From Puffinus mauretanicus (taxonomy: Eukaryota > Chordata > Aves > Procellariiformes > Procellariidae), in assembly GCA_023333565.1 (NCBI GenBank), contig JAJKFH010003762.1:2418001-2482000 (forward strand): a stretch of DNA of 64,000 nucleotides, written 5' to 3'. A program made the translations under genes and the position numbers. Positions within the stretch are counted from its first letter, which is position 1. Each line of letters starts with the position of its first letter. Positions 13,664-26,797 of the stretch are shown here, piece after piece. The notes under the pieces were generated by a model, which saw nothing but the letters and a program-made list of their open reading frames with translations, searched no databases and was not told the DNA's origin.

Positions 13664-14729
13664 AGAATCATAGAATCATAGAATAGTTTGGATTGGAAGG
13701 GACCTTTAAAGGTCATCTAGTCCAACCCCCCCTGCAATGAGCAGGGACATCTTCAACTAGATCAGGTTGCTCAGAGCCCCATCCAACCTGACCTTGAATG
13801 TTTCCAGGGATGGGGCATCTACCAGCTCTCTGGGCAACCCGTTCCTGCATTTCACCATCCTCATTGTAAAAAAGTTCTTCCTTATACCTAGTCTAAATCT
13901 ACCCTGTTTTAGTTTAAAACCATTCACCCTTGGCCTGTCGCAACAGACTCTGCTAAAAAGTTTGTCCCCATCTTATAAGCCCCCTTTAAGTACTGAAAAG
14001 CTGCGCTAAGGTATCCCAGAAGCCTTCTCTTCTCCAGGCTGAACAACCCCAACTCTCTCAGCCTTTCTTCACAGGAGAGTGTTCCATCCCCCTGATCACT
14101 TTTGTGGCCCTCGTCTGGACCCGCTCCAACAGGTCCCTGTCCTTCTCGTGCTGAGGGCTCCAGAGCTGGACGCAGGACTCCAGGTGGGGTCTCACCAGAG
14201 CAGAGTAAAGGGGCAGAATCATTTACCCTCGACCTGCTGGCCACGCTTCTTTTGATGCAGCCCAGGATACGGTTGGCCTTCTGGGCTGCGAGTGCACATT
14301 GTCAGCTCATGTCCGGCTTTTCGTCCATCAGTAACCCCAGGTCCTTCTCCGCAGGGCTGCTCTCAATCTCTTCATCCCCCAGCCTGTATTGATACTGGGG
14401 GTTGCCCCGACCCAGGTGCAGGACCTTGCACTTGGTCTTGTTGAACCTCATGAGGTTCACATGGGCCCACTTCTTGAGCTTGTCCAGGTCCCTCTGGATG
14501 GCATCCTGTCCCTCAGCCGCATCAACCGCACCACTCAGCTTGGTGTCGTCTGCAAACTTGCTGAGGGTGCATTCGATCCCACTGTCTATGTCATTGATGA
14601 ACATATTAAATAGTACTGTTCCCAATATGGACCCCTGTGGGACACCACTCGTGTCTCCATCTGGACATTGAACTGTTGACTGCTACCCTCTGGATGCGAC
14701 CATCTGACCAATTCCTCATCCACTGAAAA
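13664..14729 (-). mobile_element. CR1 LINE, 5'-truncated, ~1.07 kb
   Basis: The left edge is the diagnostic CR1 3' terminus in reverse: two adjacent copies of the octamer that reads ATTCTATG on the minus strand. They are followed by the TTGGATTGGAAGGGACC and GTCATCTAGTCCAACCCCCC segments that precede every avian CR1 tail. Moving right, the minus strand encodes the end of ORF2, then the reverse-transcriptase core. It stops abruptly near 14.73 kb, inside the palm domain, which is the usual 5' truncation of CR1. At least two frame breaks interrupt ORF2, so it is dead. CR1 makes no reliable target-site duplication, and none is visible. The right boundary is good to perhaps 20 bp. Confidence 0.95.
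13924..14700 (-). pseudogene. CR1 ORF2 reverse transcriptase remnant, frameshifted
   Basis: Three minus-strand frames together cover the C-terminal part of a CR1 ORF2 protein. Near 14.61-14.72 kb one frame reads WMRNWSDGR...VAVN, the segment before the palm core. A small deletion close to 14.64-14.66 kb then shifts frame within the [10 protein letters not shown] region. The 14302-14625 frame reads [13 protein letters not shown] and carries the FADDTKL catalytic motif with both aspartates intact. A second shift moves the ELGLFSLEKRRL C-terminal segment into the 13924-14244 frame. In life this enzyme nicks target DNA and reverse-transcribes its own RNA. This copy lacks the endonuclease and the N-terminal half of the polymerase, so no activity is expected. 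Confidence 0.9.
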
Positions 14730-17700
14730 GTCCATCCATCAATCCTTAAAATAGTATAGTACAGTAGTATCTGTTTTCCTCTGATTTCCTCTGATTCCAT
14801 AGGGAATCATGAACTCAAGAAATTTTAAACATTAGGCAAAATATTGAAGGTTTTTTCCTCCCTTTGCAACAGATCCGAGGGGTGTGAAGCATTTCTCTTG
14901 GACACTGAGTATAATTATAACTAATCATTTCCTTCTTTCTCCTCGGAGCAACATTCATTGACTTCTCTTTGTTTTAAGGTAGTTGGCTGACACAATTCAA
15001 ATTTAATTACTCTTTCTGCATGATAAACTCCAGTCCTGTGAGCAAATATGTCTCGTTTTCAAGTTTGGCTAGACAGCAGCAGTGTAATAGAGACCTTTCC
15101 AGCCCTGGTGCAGCCTGTAGCTTTTGAAATCTTTCCTAGATGACAAAACAGCCTTCCCTACCATATAACTTTCTCATAACATCCTTATTAAATAAATACC
15201 TCATCCCTAAAACCCTGTAAACTAATAAACTGGCTGCCAATTATAATGACTTCTCCTGTCGGAATTGCTTGACATGCAACCACAGCAGGTAAACGGCAAT
15301 GTTGATGGTGACTTTCAAATTGAGGTTTACTAGGCAAGGATGAGAATTGTCACAGTCATTCTAAATACATTGTAGTTTTTCTCCTACCAAGTAAAAATTT
15401 CCAGTCTCCGAATGGTTTTAGTAATCTAATTTGTATAATCACTGGATACAAATATCCAGACAGCAAATTCTGACAGAGTTGCTTGTGCTATATAAATTCA
15501 CACGTTGGCTTATGATGCACTACTTCCCTGCCCAGATTCAAACTAATACAGCAGTTTAAAGAGCAGAATTTTTGTTTTAATTTTTACTTCTCAATAACAT
15601 CTCCAAATGGGAATTTCTATACACTAATTCATCTTTGGATAGCCCTTAGCAACTGAACAAAAAATAGAGCTTTGCAGTATTGGGGGAGTCAGTTTCAGTA
15701 CACCTCAAAAATACTCTGACTGTCTTCCAGAAGAAGGAGGCCAAGCAAAGACAAGGGGCATCTCTAGGCAGTCACATTTTTAAGCTGTTAGGAGGCAATT
15801 AAAATATTCTGATCATAGGCTGCCAAAGCACAAGCACTAACAGTTGTAACTCCCTTAGGAAAATACATCAGAAGCAGAAGATTTCTCAGACACGAGGCCA
15901 AGAGCAGCATTTGACAGATACACTCAGTCTGCAAGAGTCAGATGAAGGGAAGTATGAGAAACAGTTTATGCCCTGTAAAACTGGCAACTTAGCCATGCTT
16001 TTCCTTCCAAGAGTTTTAAGCCACGAACCCCAGTAGCTGTTCACCTCTTTCTTGCTCAAACTGAGATAGGTATCAGGCAGGTATCAAGCACGTGCCAACC
16101 ACAGTTTCTTTCAATGAGGGCTACAAGTGATCAGCACATCTTTATTAATACAGGTTTTGAGTTCAAACCCCAAAGTAAAGAAACAAGTGGTGGTAACATA
16201 AAAAATAAACAGACAATTTTAATGACAAATAAATTACCCCCTCGATACGTTAAAAAGAATAAAATTGGCAAAAATATTTCAAATAAAATTGGCACTGTAA
16301 AATGAAGCAAACACTGCATTTTAACTTCACTGCTCAGGAAGGGCCCAGTTTTGAGCTGGACCTATTTTATACATCCCATTTATTTCTTAAGCGAGTGAAT
16401 TTTGCATCCACTTTTTCTAGGAAATTCTAAGCAGGAGTGCAGTAGGGTTGGATAAAGGATCAATCTTGTTCAAGTTCTGTTGCACCACTGAAGGGTGTGG
16501 CTATTAGCACTGGTTAGTTCAGCTTTCATGTAGCATGAACCTTTTAACAGAATCATATTTAACGTAAAAGCATCACGATCCTTACTGGGATATTACCAAA
16601 GTAGTAGGCACCAGGGGTGCAGTTGTTACAAAGCGCTTACAAGGACAGATAATCCATTGATATTTAATTATAATGCTTTGAATGAAGGCTGGCTGGCTGA
16701 CTGAGAATATAAACTGAATCCTAAAACATCACAAAAACTGTTGGGTGACAGCATTCAGGGTTCTTATTTTGTTGGGGTTTTTTTAACTAACCTGAAACAA
16801 CGTGTCAGAGAATTCTCCAGTTACCTACTTAAACAGGCAACATTCAGAAGAAGTTGTACGACACCACACACAGAATTCGCCTTCATTGCTTATTTAAACC
16901 AGGAACTCAGAAGAACCTGCACATTGCTTTTAATCAGTCAAGATACAGCTCTGAGAGAGCACCATGGAAATAGAAAAAGGCAAAATAGAGTGTATTTGCA
17001 TATATCACATGAAATTAGGCTGTGTTGCAGCATGGAGCGTATGCATACGCATTGAATGTCAGCTGAGTTACATTTTTCTCAAGGTGACGTGCACTCTTGC
17101 CAAATTTGATACAACTGACAAGTGTTTTCATGTAAGGGGGTCTATCCCTCCCATCACCTTGTCAAGCTGAGCGAAGGCAAACTCCAGCATATTCCTTCCT
17201 CAAGTGATGAGATGGTTTTGGAGTAATTAAAAGTCACAAAGTTACACTGCAGCGATGTGCCATGCATACTAGATGAACTCAGTCAAGGCTGTCTTCCTCG
17301 GGTCTGGTGAAGGCTCCAGCTCCCAGCCCTCTCAGCTCCCATGCAGACCCAGCCCAGGAACCTGGGTAAACTCTGGACTTTTTTTTAATGTACCTCTCAA
17401 ATTTTCTTGAGAACAGTAAATATCACTTTGGCCAGTCTCACTGCTGCTTGCTTTCTCATTAGACGAGCATCTAACAGCTCTTTTTTACCCAGAGTATTCC
17501 CAAACATAAGAAAGTGATCAATGCTATCCTGGCGTCAGCTTTCCCTGCAGTTGTCTCCATAATGATATTGTCTTTCCTAGCGAGAGTGGTAAACAACTTA
17601 AAAGGAAAAATATGCTTCTCATACAACACCTTATCTACCTTAGATTTTAATTTTTCACAGCAGAAGACTGACACGTATCATGGGCATGCTTACAGAGTGC

Positions 17701-18778
17701 CACAGGAGATATGAAAGCAAAATTATTGTACAACATTTTTAAGAAAGAAAAATAATTCAAAATACCATCCATTTTAAAAGAGCTCTGGAGAGATGCCATT
17801 ACTGGTCTTCGCTTCAGTTATATAATCTTACCTGGCTGAAACATTTGGCTTGAAGCTAAGTTCCTTGGTGTTATTATGTGATGATGGTAAGTATGATTGA
17901 GAATTCCAGCTAGACAGCATCATGCCGTTTCCTGTGCCCAGTGAGGTGTTCCTTAACGGGATTACGTCGTAAAGCACAGATTCTAAACTAATGGAGCAAA
18001 TTTATTTCCCTTTAAATAGCTATTTGATTAACAACTTCTCTTGGGTTTAGGTTTAAGGCAGCATAAGTCTACACAATAATAGTAATGTTAAATAAGATAC
18101 CCTTATAGAACATAAAGCCAAGAAAAGTGTCAAACCATGAACTCAAGGGGGATTCCAAATTTTATGATGTCTCTATTCTACATGGAAAAAGGGAAAATTA
18201 ATATTACCAAATTTCATGTTATTTTTATTATTAAGTATCTAAAAGGAGCTAAAGCTCACATTTTTTAGTGAAAGTGGATATATAAAATACTTATATATCC
18301 ATACAGTGGTGGGTGTCAGAAAACTTTACTGATAACTATCCTGATTCCAGGGTTTTCATCTGTTGGCTCTATCCTGTAAAAACAGTACGTTTAAAAACTA
18401 TGTTCTCTAGCTTTTAAGGAAAATAGAAAAAGCACACAAAGTATCTTAGTGCTCCTAAAGTATCTGAGCAATAAAACCTAAGGACACATAAGCAATGTAA
18501 ATTCTACCTATAATGAAATATAAGACACTTTTTTTTGGTAAAGTATGTACTTGGGCTCTTCTCTGATTTTTGTAGTTTTAGAAATATTTTCCTCTGCTAA
18601 TACTGGTAAGATTCACACTACCAAGAAAAACAATAGGGCTATACTCAGAAGCAGAGATACCAATTAAACTTCATGTTACCACATAGACAAAACAATGAAA
18701 GTGCAAAAAAGGTTAATTGCTCCATACAGTTATCTAATTTCTTTGAAATGAAGATATTTTTGTATATATATACTTCAG

Positions 18779-18832
18779 AAAATAATCTCAATAAGCTTCT
18801 AAAATAATCTCAATAAACTTCTCAATAAACTG
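18779..18832. repeat. 22-bp tandem repeat, about 2.4 copies
   Basis: Two 22-bp units starting AAAATAATCTCAATAA differ at a single position (GCTTCT versus ACTTCT). They are followed by a partial third copy, CAATAAACT. It is a short local minisatellite. Confidence 0.9.
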
Positions 18833-19007
18833 CCCTGCACATATGTGTTTATCCTAATTAATTGTGGAAGTTAATTATGATAAACTGAATAAAGCTATTT
18901 TATTTCTGAATAAGAATATGTACACGTACTTGAATGTCACCGAGTTAATCCCCTTTATTGCACCTTGTTTTCTTGAGTTCTCACATTTAAGAAAGATATT
19001 TGGTCTT

Positions 19008-19021
19008 AAAAAAAAAAAAAA
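19008..19021. repeat. Poly-A tract (14 A)
   Basis: A plain homopolymer run with no recognisable retrocopy upstream. Confidence 0.9.
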
Positions 19022-22000
19022 GAGTCACGTGATTTTTAAAATAAACTGTCCTTTGAATAACACATTTTCAATTAAGATATTCTAAGTTAAAGCACACAGT
19101 TTAAGAATGTTGAATTAAAGTCTTGATAAATCTCTACTTGAATTCATCTGTATACCTCAGATGGTCTTAATTAATATGCTATTTGTTGATGTGTAAGATG
19201 TTAAATTATTCTGTTAACCAGAAAAAAAAAGGACATTCTATTGTGCATTTGCAAATGTCAACTTTTAAAATAATGAACCCATATTTCTGAATTTCAGCTT
19301 GTTTTTCACTCCAGTTTAAGAACGATGAAACAATCCTGCTTCAAGATTTATAACAACAGCTGTGTAAGTTACGAAAGCACAGAAGTGTCATTTGGAGTAC
19401 ACAAAGACCATAACTTTGCCTCACTTTAACATCAAAACAGCTGAGCATAATTTGCTTAAACTTTTTGGAAGACTGGACATTGTAGCTGAGGCCAGGCATA
19501 GAAAGTGTCAGGCAAAAATCTATCTCAGAAACTTATGAGCAGTTATATTAGATATAACTGCATATCTAATCAGTTAGAATGAATAAGTTAGAAAGACTTC
19601 AATGTTCATGACAAACTGATAATGCAGCTGGATTTTAATGGAAATTTCAAAGGTAAAAATCACATACTATTATATGGAAATATAATTTGCTACACCATGA
19701 CTCCACCATCTGGAAGGAGTCGTGTTACACCAACTTCTCCTGTTTCTTTTCTTTTTTTCATCAGAGCAATATCAAATCATTTTGACATCATTCTTACATC
19801 AGGACAAACAAAAAAAGCAAAGATTGTTTCAGCAAAAGGTTCACAACCTTCAGCATTTGTACCCCATCCTAGAAATACCTTCTGATTTATTCCACCGAAC
19901 ACCTTTGTTCCTGAGTTCTGCTTTCTCCTATGTCAAGGTGCACATCATACTGTAAGAGCAGGGTTATTTGAAATCAATAATGAATCAATTTCTAGTCAAT
20001 ATCTAAAAGCATAAAACCAAAGAAAGAACCATTATAGTCAAAGAACAATGTGAGTGGGCGGTAGAAAAGCAGCCAAACAATTTAGTTCTGGGGTCCGGAC
20101 CAGCGGGTAGGATGCAAATAAGAGAAGGAAATAAAAGGTGCAGTGTGTCCATGTTCATGGCTGATGTGAAAGGGAACAGTCCTAAAATGAAACAAAGATA
20201 AAACCTGGTCATCCCTTATGGTAGCAGGGAGAATTCCGCTTTCTACTATCTAATCGATATTGGGAATCGATGCAAAATACCCCCATGAATGTACAAATCA
20301 GCTCCAGCTTACGCATCTTTCCAGCTTTGTTAATGTTAATGAAGTAAACATGGCAATTTTTAACAGATGTTTTTGTTGTATTAAGCATTTGGTTTTTAAA
20401 ATACTTTCATACTAGAGAGTAGCAAATGTCATACAATAATTGATTCAGCAAATGCAGCTTTTTGTCCTGTGAGTAACATAAACCATTATTGATTTTCTTA
20501 ACTCTATAACAATTACTTTCACAATGATGTCTACTAGCTCTTGATTTATAATTTATCAACAACTAAGTAAGAGGCTTTCAACTTTATGCTACATTGGTTA
20601 GATTGGATGCAAACCACATGGTAGTGTTATGATTTACTTATTAAGTGACTAACTCTTACAGTCAGGTTTCTCATAGAAATACTAGTGACTGATGAATTCC
20701 AAATTCATTTTCCACAATAATTCACTGAACTTACAGTTTATTTGTCCCATGAATGTTCCTGCCAGTAAGTGTCTAGACAATTTCAGAAAAGCAAAAGAAA
20801 AGTAGAGGGAGTGGAGACACAGCTAACCAGCATTTGGTTCTTTACTTCAGAGAGTCTTCCAGAAATACTTTTTGCCTGTAATCAGAGCTGCCAACTCTCA
20901 TGTTTCCATCAAGATTTATAAAATTCCTCCCACAAACACCACAGCTCTTGAAATCAAATGCATACCCAGGAATGTCCTCTTTCATTTAAAATGAAAATCC
21001 TCTTCAGCAAACTGAAGTTCAAAACCAGAAGACAAACAAAAATATAGGATGTTTTATCTTTAAACATCTTATGAAGTTAAGCCAAACTGAAGATTTTAAT
21101 GAGGAGAGGTAAAGGTGTTACTCTTCTGCAAGACCGTGGTTGTCACAGCTGTGATTGGGATAGCCATACATTAATACTCAGGTAAAGCAGAAGTCTGTGA
21201 GCACAGCTTAAAACCAGTTGCAGCTGCAGTAGAAGCAGGAATCAATTAAAAACTCTACAAATTATTTATATTAACCTGACATGCTAAAAATCGTTGAATT
21301 GCAAAAGTCATGGGTGGTAAATGGGAAAACCGCAAGATAATGAAAAATAAGGGAATAAGATGTACAAAATGAACAAACTGCATGGATTTATGAGAACAAA
21401 AAGACCATTTACCAAAAGTTAGATGTGCAAGTTAAAGCAGATTACAGTCATCTTCAGCAATTGGCACTTAAATAGGAAAAACTTCCAGGTCTTCTACAGC
21501 TTGGCCATAAGAAAGACACTCTTTACCTAAGAAATAATTAATTCAATATAAGAAACACAAATGTGTTTGTCCTCTGTATAAGCCAGGCCTGCTTTTGTTT
21601 GTAACTACTTCCTGAACAATGCCTTCCCTGTTCCATTTTCTGGGTTCTGAAATAAAGTCCATATTTGTGTCTGACTTGTCCCAGTTCTACTTTTATTTAA
21701 TAGAGTATGAACCAACAGCAGGATCAGAGTTTGATACGCTATTTGGATTGGCTTCCTATCTTAGACTGCAAACTCAGATCATTGATATTGTGTAAAGATC
21801 TTGCATACCATTTGCTCTTTCTTTTGGAGTTAAAATACTTCTGCTTTTGCCAAGTAAGACTCCAGATTGCAATATACCTGATCTCCTATGAGTCCACATC
21901 AGCGTGCTATCTTGTAGGACATAAATGAACATTACCTATTGACATGTACAAATTTAGAGACCTTCATAGTATGAAAATTCTTCCTGCACACTTTGGCCCA

Positions 22001-25000
22001 GATTTCAGCTTAGTTAGAAAGGTGCAGCTTGTCTCATGTGTTTTAAATTCTTCAGTGGGGCTAAGTTACCATTCCAAGCTGAAGCAGCCCCTGCCAATTT
22101 CAGTTCAGCTGCAGCCTGTAGGGAGAAGTCTATTCTAGGATGAAGTATTCCTAAGTTGATATGAATCCACTAGCTAAGAAAAATAGGGCTATGGTGTTTT
22201 CTTTGCATTGTATACAAGTACTATACGTGTAACCAAATTTAAATTTCTCAAAGGCCCCTCAAAGTAGCAAAGATATTAACCTAATCTATGTAGGGATGCT
22301 CCTTACTTTTTCCACAAATAAATGGTGTCAGCCAAGTGTTTTTAACAGACACCAAAAGATTAAAAGTCTAGGACAGTAATTCTAGGATAGAAAACCATAC
22401 TGTGACTTCAGGCTTTGAGAAAGTACTAACCTCCACCAACTGAACTTTGTGCCTCTCAAAATAAAGAAAAACATCACATCATGTATTTAAATATGACACA
22501 TTTAAGAAATAAAAAAGAGAGAAACACTTAAGATTGTTATCTGAGTCTTATGTGAAGTTCCAAAATACTACCTGATCAATGGTTTTCAAAATAAGGTCAA
22601 GACGAGGGTTAGATACAAGTTAATCTACCACTTGCTAAGTTAAATAAAAAGCTAAGTACTTAAACACTAAAGGAAGAACAGAACTGCTTTGCACATGATG
22701 TTATGCCATTGCAGTGTTGCAAAAAATGGCCTGATGTAATACTACAAAATCTTGAAGCAAAGATGAATAGCCTGAATGTAAGTAGCCAAATATGTCCCCT
22801 CAAACTAATAGACTAATTCAAGACTTATCTCACAGAACTCTGTTTTTCTTTCTTAATTTCAGATTCTTATTATTCAGAAACACGTGGGCTTATATCAGAG
22901 CATGTACTGGCCTGAGTTATATTCCTAGCTGTGTCTGCTGGAGATCGACCAAATTACTGTCCCCATGTAGCCACTTTTTTTTTCTTCTTATCTTATTATA
23001 CCTTACCTATTTAAATTGTGAGCTCTTCTTTGCAATGACTCCAACTCCTCCAATGGATTTGTAGAGCAGCAGCACAACAGGGTCTGAACCTAATTTGAGT
23101 ATCCTATATTAGCATACTAAACATGTTTTAAAAGTACATCAAACAATGCATCTTAGAAAAAAATCCAAAAGGCAGAAAAGATACAGATGAATATTTATGA
23201 TAAATATGGAAGACTCCTTAGGAAACCTGGTGAAACACTGTGCTTGTTCATTTCAAAGGGCCCAGAGCAAGCTGACGTGACTCATGATTTCAAATTGTTC
23301 AGCACTCGCAGTGGTACTGCTTTGTCTAATAATTCCAAAAGCTGCGTATGAGTCCAGCTTTGTACTGAAATGTCAGAGCTCTTCTAGTAGAAGTATGTGG
23401 GTGAGCACAGAAGAAAAACACTGGTCCATTTTAGGAAGTTGGATGACGATTACTGCCGTATAGAAAGCCTTCTAAAAACAAAACAAAAAAGAAAGGTTAG
23501 AATTTAGCCACAAGGAAGAAATCACAGCAGGTTTGTAAACAATACTTCAAAACATGATGAAAATTTGTTTAGTTTTTTAAATATTTCAGGCACTATAAAA
23601 ATGCATATCCAGTATTTTGCTGCCATGACTTCCTCAGCCATCTATCAACACACATATCCTCACAAAGACAGAAAATGGCACATTGAAGAAATCAGTTATA
23701 ATTTCAAGCTTTCAGCCAAGGATGAAACTCCTTATGGCTCCATTGTTTCCACGGACATAAATAACATAAAATCATATCATAAGAAAAGTTATTACAAGTG
23801 TATGTTACTCAACAAATGCTAACATGACTATATTAGGTACTGGACTACACGGCAGTACTTGGTGACACTGTTTATATGTGTTTTTTATTATGATAAACAA
23901 TTGAGATGTGATTTTACTTTTTTTTTTTGTTAGTCTGTGAAATGGAAAAGGTATAAATTGGTTAAAACTGTGGTGAAAAAGCGAGAGAAAAACTTACAAA
24001 AAGCCTTAAATACCTTTAAAACAACTTTTTAACCTTTAAGTAAACCTTTAACCACAATAACTATTTTATTTTCCATTTGTAGGAATTATTGAAAATGAGC
24101 TTTACAAGAAATCCTAAATTAAGTGAAAAGTAAAATTACCACTGGACTGGTGTCTTCTTCAGTATCACCAGTAAGAGTATGCAACAAGAACTTAGTAGTT
24201 CGTTTTTATTACACTGCGGACTTTTCACCAGAAATTTGTAAATTTACTGTTTTTCTCTTCTATGGCTCTGCTATGAGCACAAAAAGGTTCAAAGAAAGAT
24301 TCAGACATCATGGATAAAATTTTTGGTTGTCTTTAAATCTCAATTTCAAAAATTAACTCAGCCCACATTCTTAGAAGAATTAATGGAAAATACCAAATAT
24401 CTTTAAAGATCTGGCCTTTATTTTCTTCAGAATCTCAGTCTCATTGAACATCTTAAGTACTTCTGATATTTTTTCCCCGGAAAAACCTCAATATGTTTGG
24501 CTGAGCTGCTCAGTGATACGTTAGTAAAGAAATAATAGATTTTTAAGGATTATACCTAAACTACTTTGGTCTTCAAAACTGTTCTGTGTATATTAGCAGT
24601 CGTCTTATATTCATTTTAGCTAAACCTACTAATATCAGTTAATAGTTAAAACAGACTTAGCGAAGACAGTGATGAATGCATACAGATATAAAGACATAAC
24701 TTGGGAGAAGCTTATACTTATTAAAAATCAGTAGTAAAACATGAGAGAATAAAGTCTTTCCTCATTCTTCCTCTTGGTAAATCCTCAGCCACAAAATGCC
24801 TCAATATTTCAGATACAACTTCTTCAGCCTAACTTTCTTTTTGACAAAGATTATTTGAAGTAGGATATGGGCTTTTACAAGCTGTGACCAAATACTCACA
24901 TTTTTTTTAATATACAGAGTTATACCAAACCTCACTTAATTTGCATAATTCTGAACTTTTTCCCCCAAATTCTTGCTTTCAGAGGAGGGGCTAAAAAGTA

Positions 25001-25362
25001 GGAAAAGAAACAGCTGGATACAAGAGTATCAGAAATAGGAACAATGTTCAGTTTTGTCAACAGTATATTAATCATTTCAAAGGAGTAACACTGGGCTTCA
25101 AAAGAGTATGAAAGTGACCTCCTGGTAGGAGGTAGCCAGGTTCTCGGAGAAGGGCGCACTGCTTTGTGCAGCAGGACAGTGCTTTTTCTTTTCTCATCAC
25201 GGCTCTCCAATCACAAGCCTCCTTAGGCCTGCAGCAAAATGCTTCTTAGAGCTTGTTTCTCACTGAATTGGATACAAGTGTTTTCATAAGCTAAATTTGC
25301 TTTGTTCTCTGTGCAGTTCTAAAGTTGCTGGTCCCACTGCCAATAAAACAAAATATAATGAA

Positions 25363-25387
25363 AGCTCTCTAGAGACTTTAGAGAGCT
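25363..25387. repeat. Small inverted repeat (9-bp arms, 7-bp loop)
   Basis: The arms AGCTCTCTA and TAGAGAGCT are perfect reverse complements around GAGACTT. There is no U-run behind it and no gene beside it, so a terminator or regulatory role is not supported. Confidence 0.7.
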
Positions 25388-26742
25388 GGAGGCTCCAGAG
25401 AGAAAGAGGGAAGCACTGTTGCTGTTCTACAGAAAGAAAAACAGTGGTATGGAGAATGAAGTGACTTCTCAAAAAGCACTTAGCTAGTGGTAAAACTAGA
25501 AATACAACGAAGTAAATACCCATGCAGAACAAATGTAGGAAAAAAAAAAGTAAAATAAAGACAAGGATCATCTCTTCCCCCCTCACCGCCCTTTATAAAA
25601 TAACATCCACTTCTAAGAGCTTTAAATACTATAGGGATGTTTGGGGAAATCTGAATCATAAATTCAATCCCTTCAGTCATTTCAGTAACTCATCACTATT
25701 ATGGTAGCTCTGCCGGTTCAGCTCGCTCCTAACCTACTGCATTCCTACCATAATGTTGAATTGGCTATTGTAGTAGTCTAAACAAAACATTCTTCCAGTC
25801 GCCTTCCTTGGCTTATGGCCCCATCATTTATTATGCTATAGCAAGCAGCGTCAGGAAGGTAAACAGCTCAACTTAATTCTGTTGTGTTTAAATTGGCCCT
25901 TGAAATGGGCAACACTTAAAAATTCAGCACTTAGTACTTATGAAATATTTTATTCTATGGTTTGACCCTTATCTCTACAAACTTCTTGATTTATACAGAG
26001 AGCTGCAAACTTATAAGAGAGGTATTTTCTAAGGGCTAACATAGGATTCTCGCAGAAAGATAGCAGTAAGTTTGGCTGATAAATCAATGACTAGTAGGCC
26101 TGACATGCCAGGATGACTACTTGAATTTGCCCACAAAATTACCTGTCAACTGACTCCCAAAGGGCCTTCCGAAGAAGGGATGCTCAGCCATTCAAAACAT
26201 GGCATTCCCAGTTCCCAGGCACTTTCTCCCATATGCGCTGGAAGTGTCACATGTTTAGAATCAACAGCTGAATTTTTGGTACGATGAAGACTCATCTGTT
26301 TGCAAGCTGGAGCCAGGAAATACATTTTGTCTTCTCCATGCCCAAAGGGGTTCGATGGTTTGCCACAGCAAAGACTTGTCTAGCCTTGAGTTGTCTGGGC
26401 CAAGAAGGAAATTCAGCAAACAAGAGGGAAATGTTGAGGTAGAAGAGTGGGAGGACTGGCTTGTGAATATCAGTGTCTCACAGGGCTTGTGGTTCCACTT
26501 GGCTGACTTCAGCTCTTAGAAGAGGGGTCGCGGGCATTAGCGGTGAAGGCTGGATTCCAGGAGGAGGATTACAGTTTACCTCCCAACTAGACTGGATAGT
26601 AGCCAATGCAGTGCTGCATCAGACTCTTTCATGTTGAGGAGACCATGGGAGAATAATCCTGAATTTTCTGTTTTTTAAACTTGAACTGCAGCCACAGAGA
26701 TTTTTTATGTTTCACTTCACATTGTTTCCCAGAGTCAATACA

Positions 26743-26775
26743 TAATCATAGAATAATATAGGCTGGAATGGAACC
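26743..26775 (-). mobile_element. Tiny CR1 3'-tail-like fragment
   Basis: The sequence reads ATAATCATAGAATAATATAG, then GGCTGGAATGGAACC. This parallels the reverse-oriented CR1 terminus (AATCATAGAAT followed by TTGG-TTGGAAGGGACC) seen intact at 13.66 kb. Only some 30 bp remain before the match is lost at the edge of the tandem array. It is too short to be certain, but the octamer remnant plus the GGAATGGAACC segment in the right order make it more than coincidence. Confidence 0.45.
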
Positions 26776-26797
26776 CTAGCTGTTAACTGGTAAAACC

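Larger units (their letters stand above)
14730..26742. other. Long non-coding stretch, no gene seen
   Basis: Twelve kilobases of AT-rich single-copy-looking DNA. All open frames are about 100 codons or shorter and lack recognisable domains, signal peptides or splice-flanked coding character. I find no CR1 copy, RNA gene or CpG island. The only structures I can support are a 22-bp tandem repeat near 18.8 kb, an A14 run at 19008-19021, and small inverted repeats at 19.54 and 25.36 kb. Conserved regulatory elements could be hidden here but cannot be told from single-sequence inspection. Confidence 0.55.

Noticed and set aside
14102..14671. Plus-strand frames of 74-96 codons
   Set aside because: They are antisense shadows of the minus-strand CR1 ORF2 remnant.
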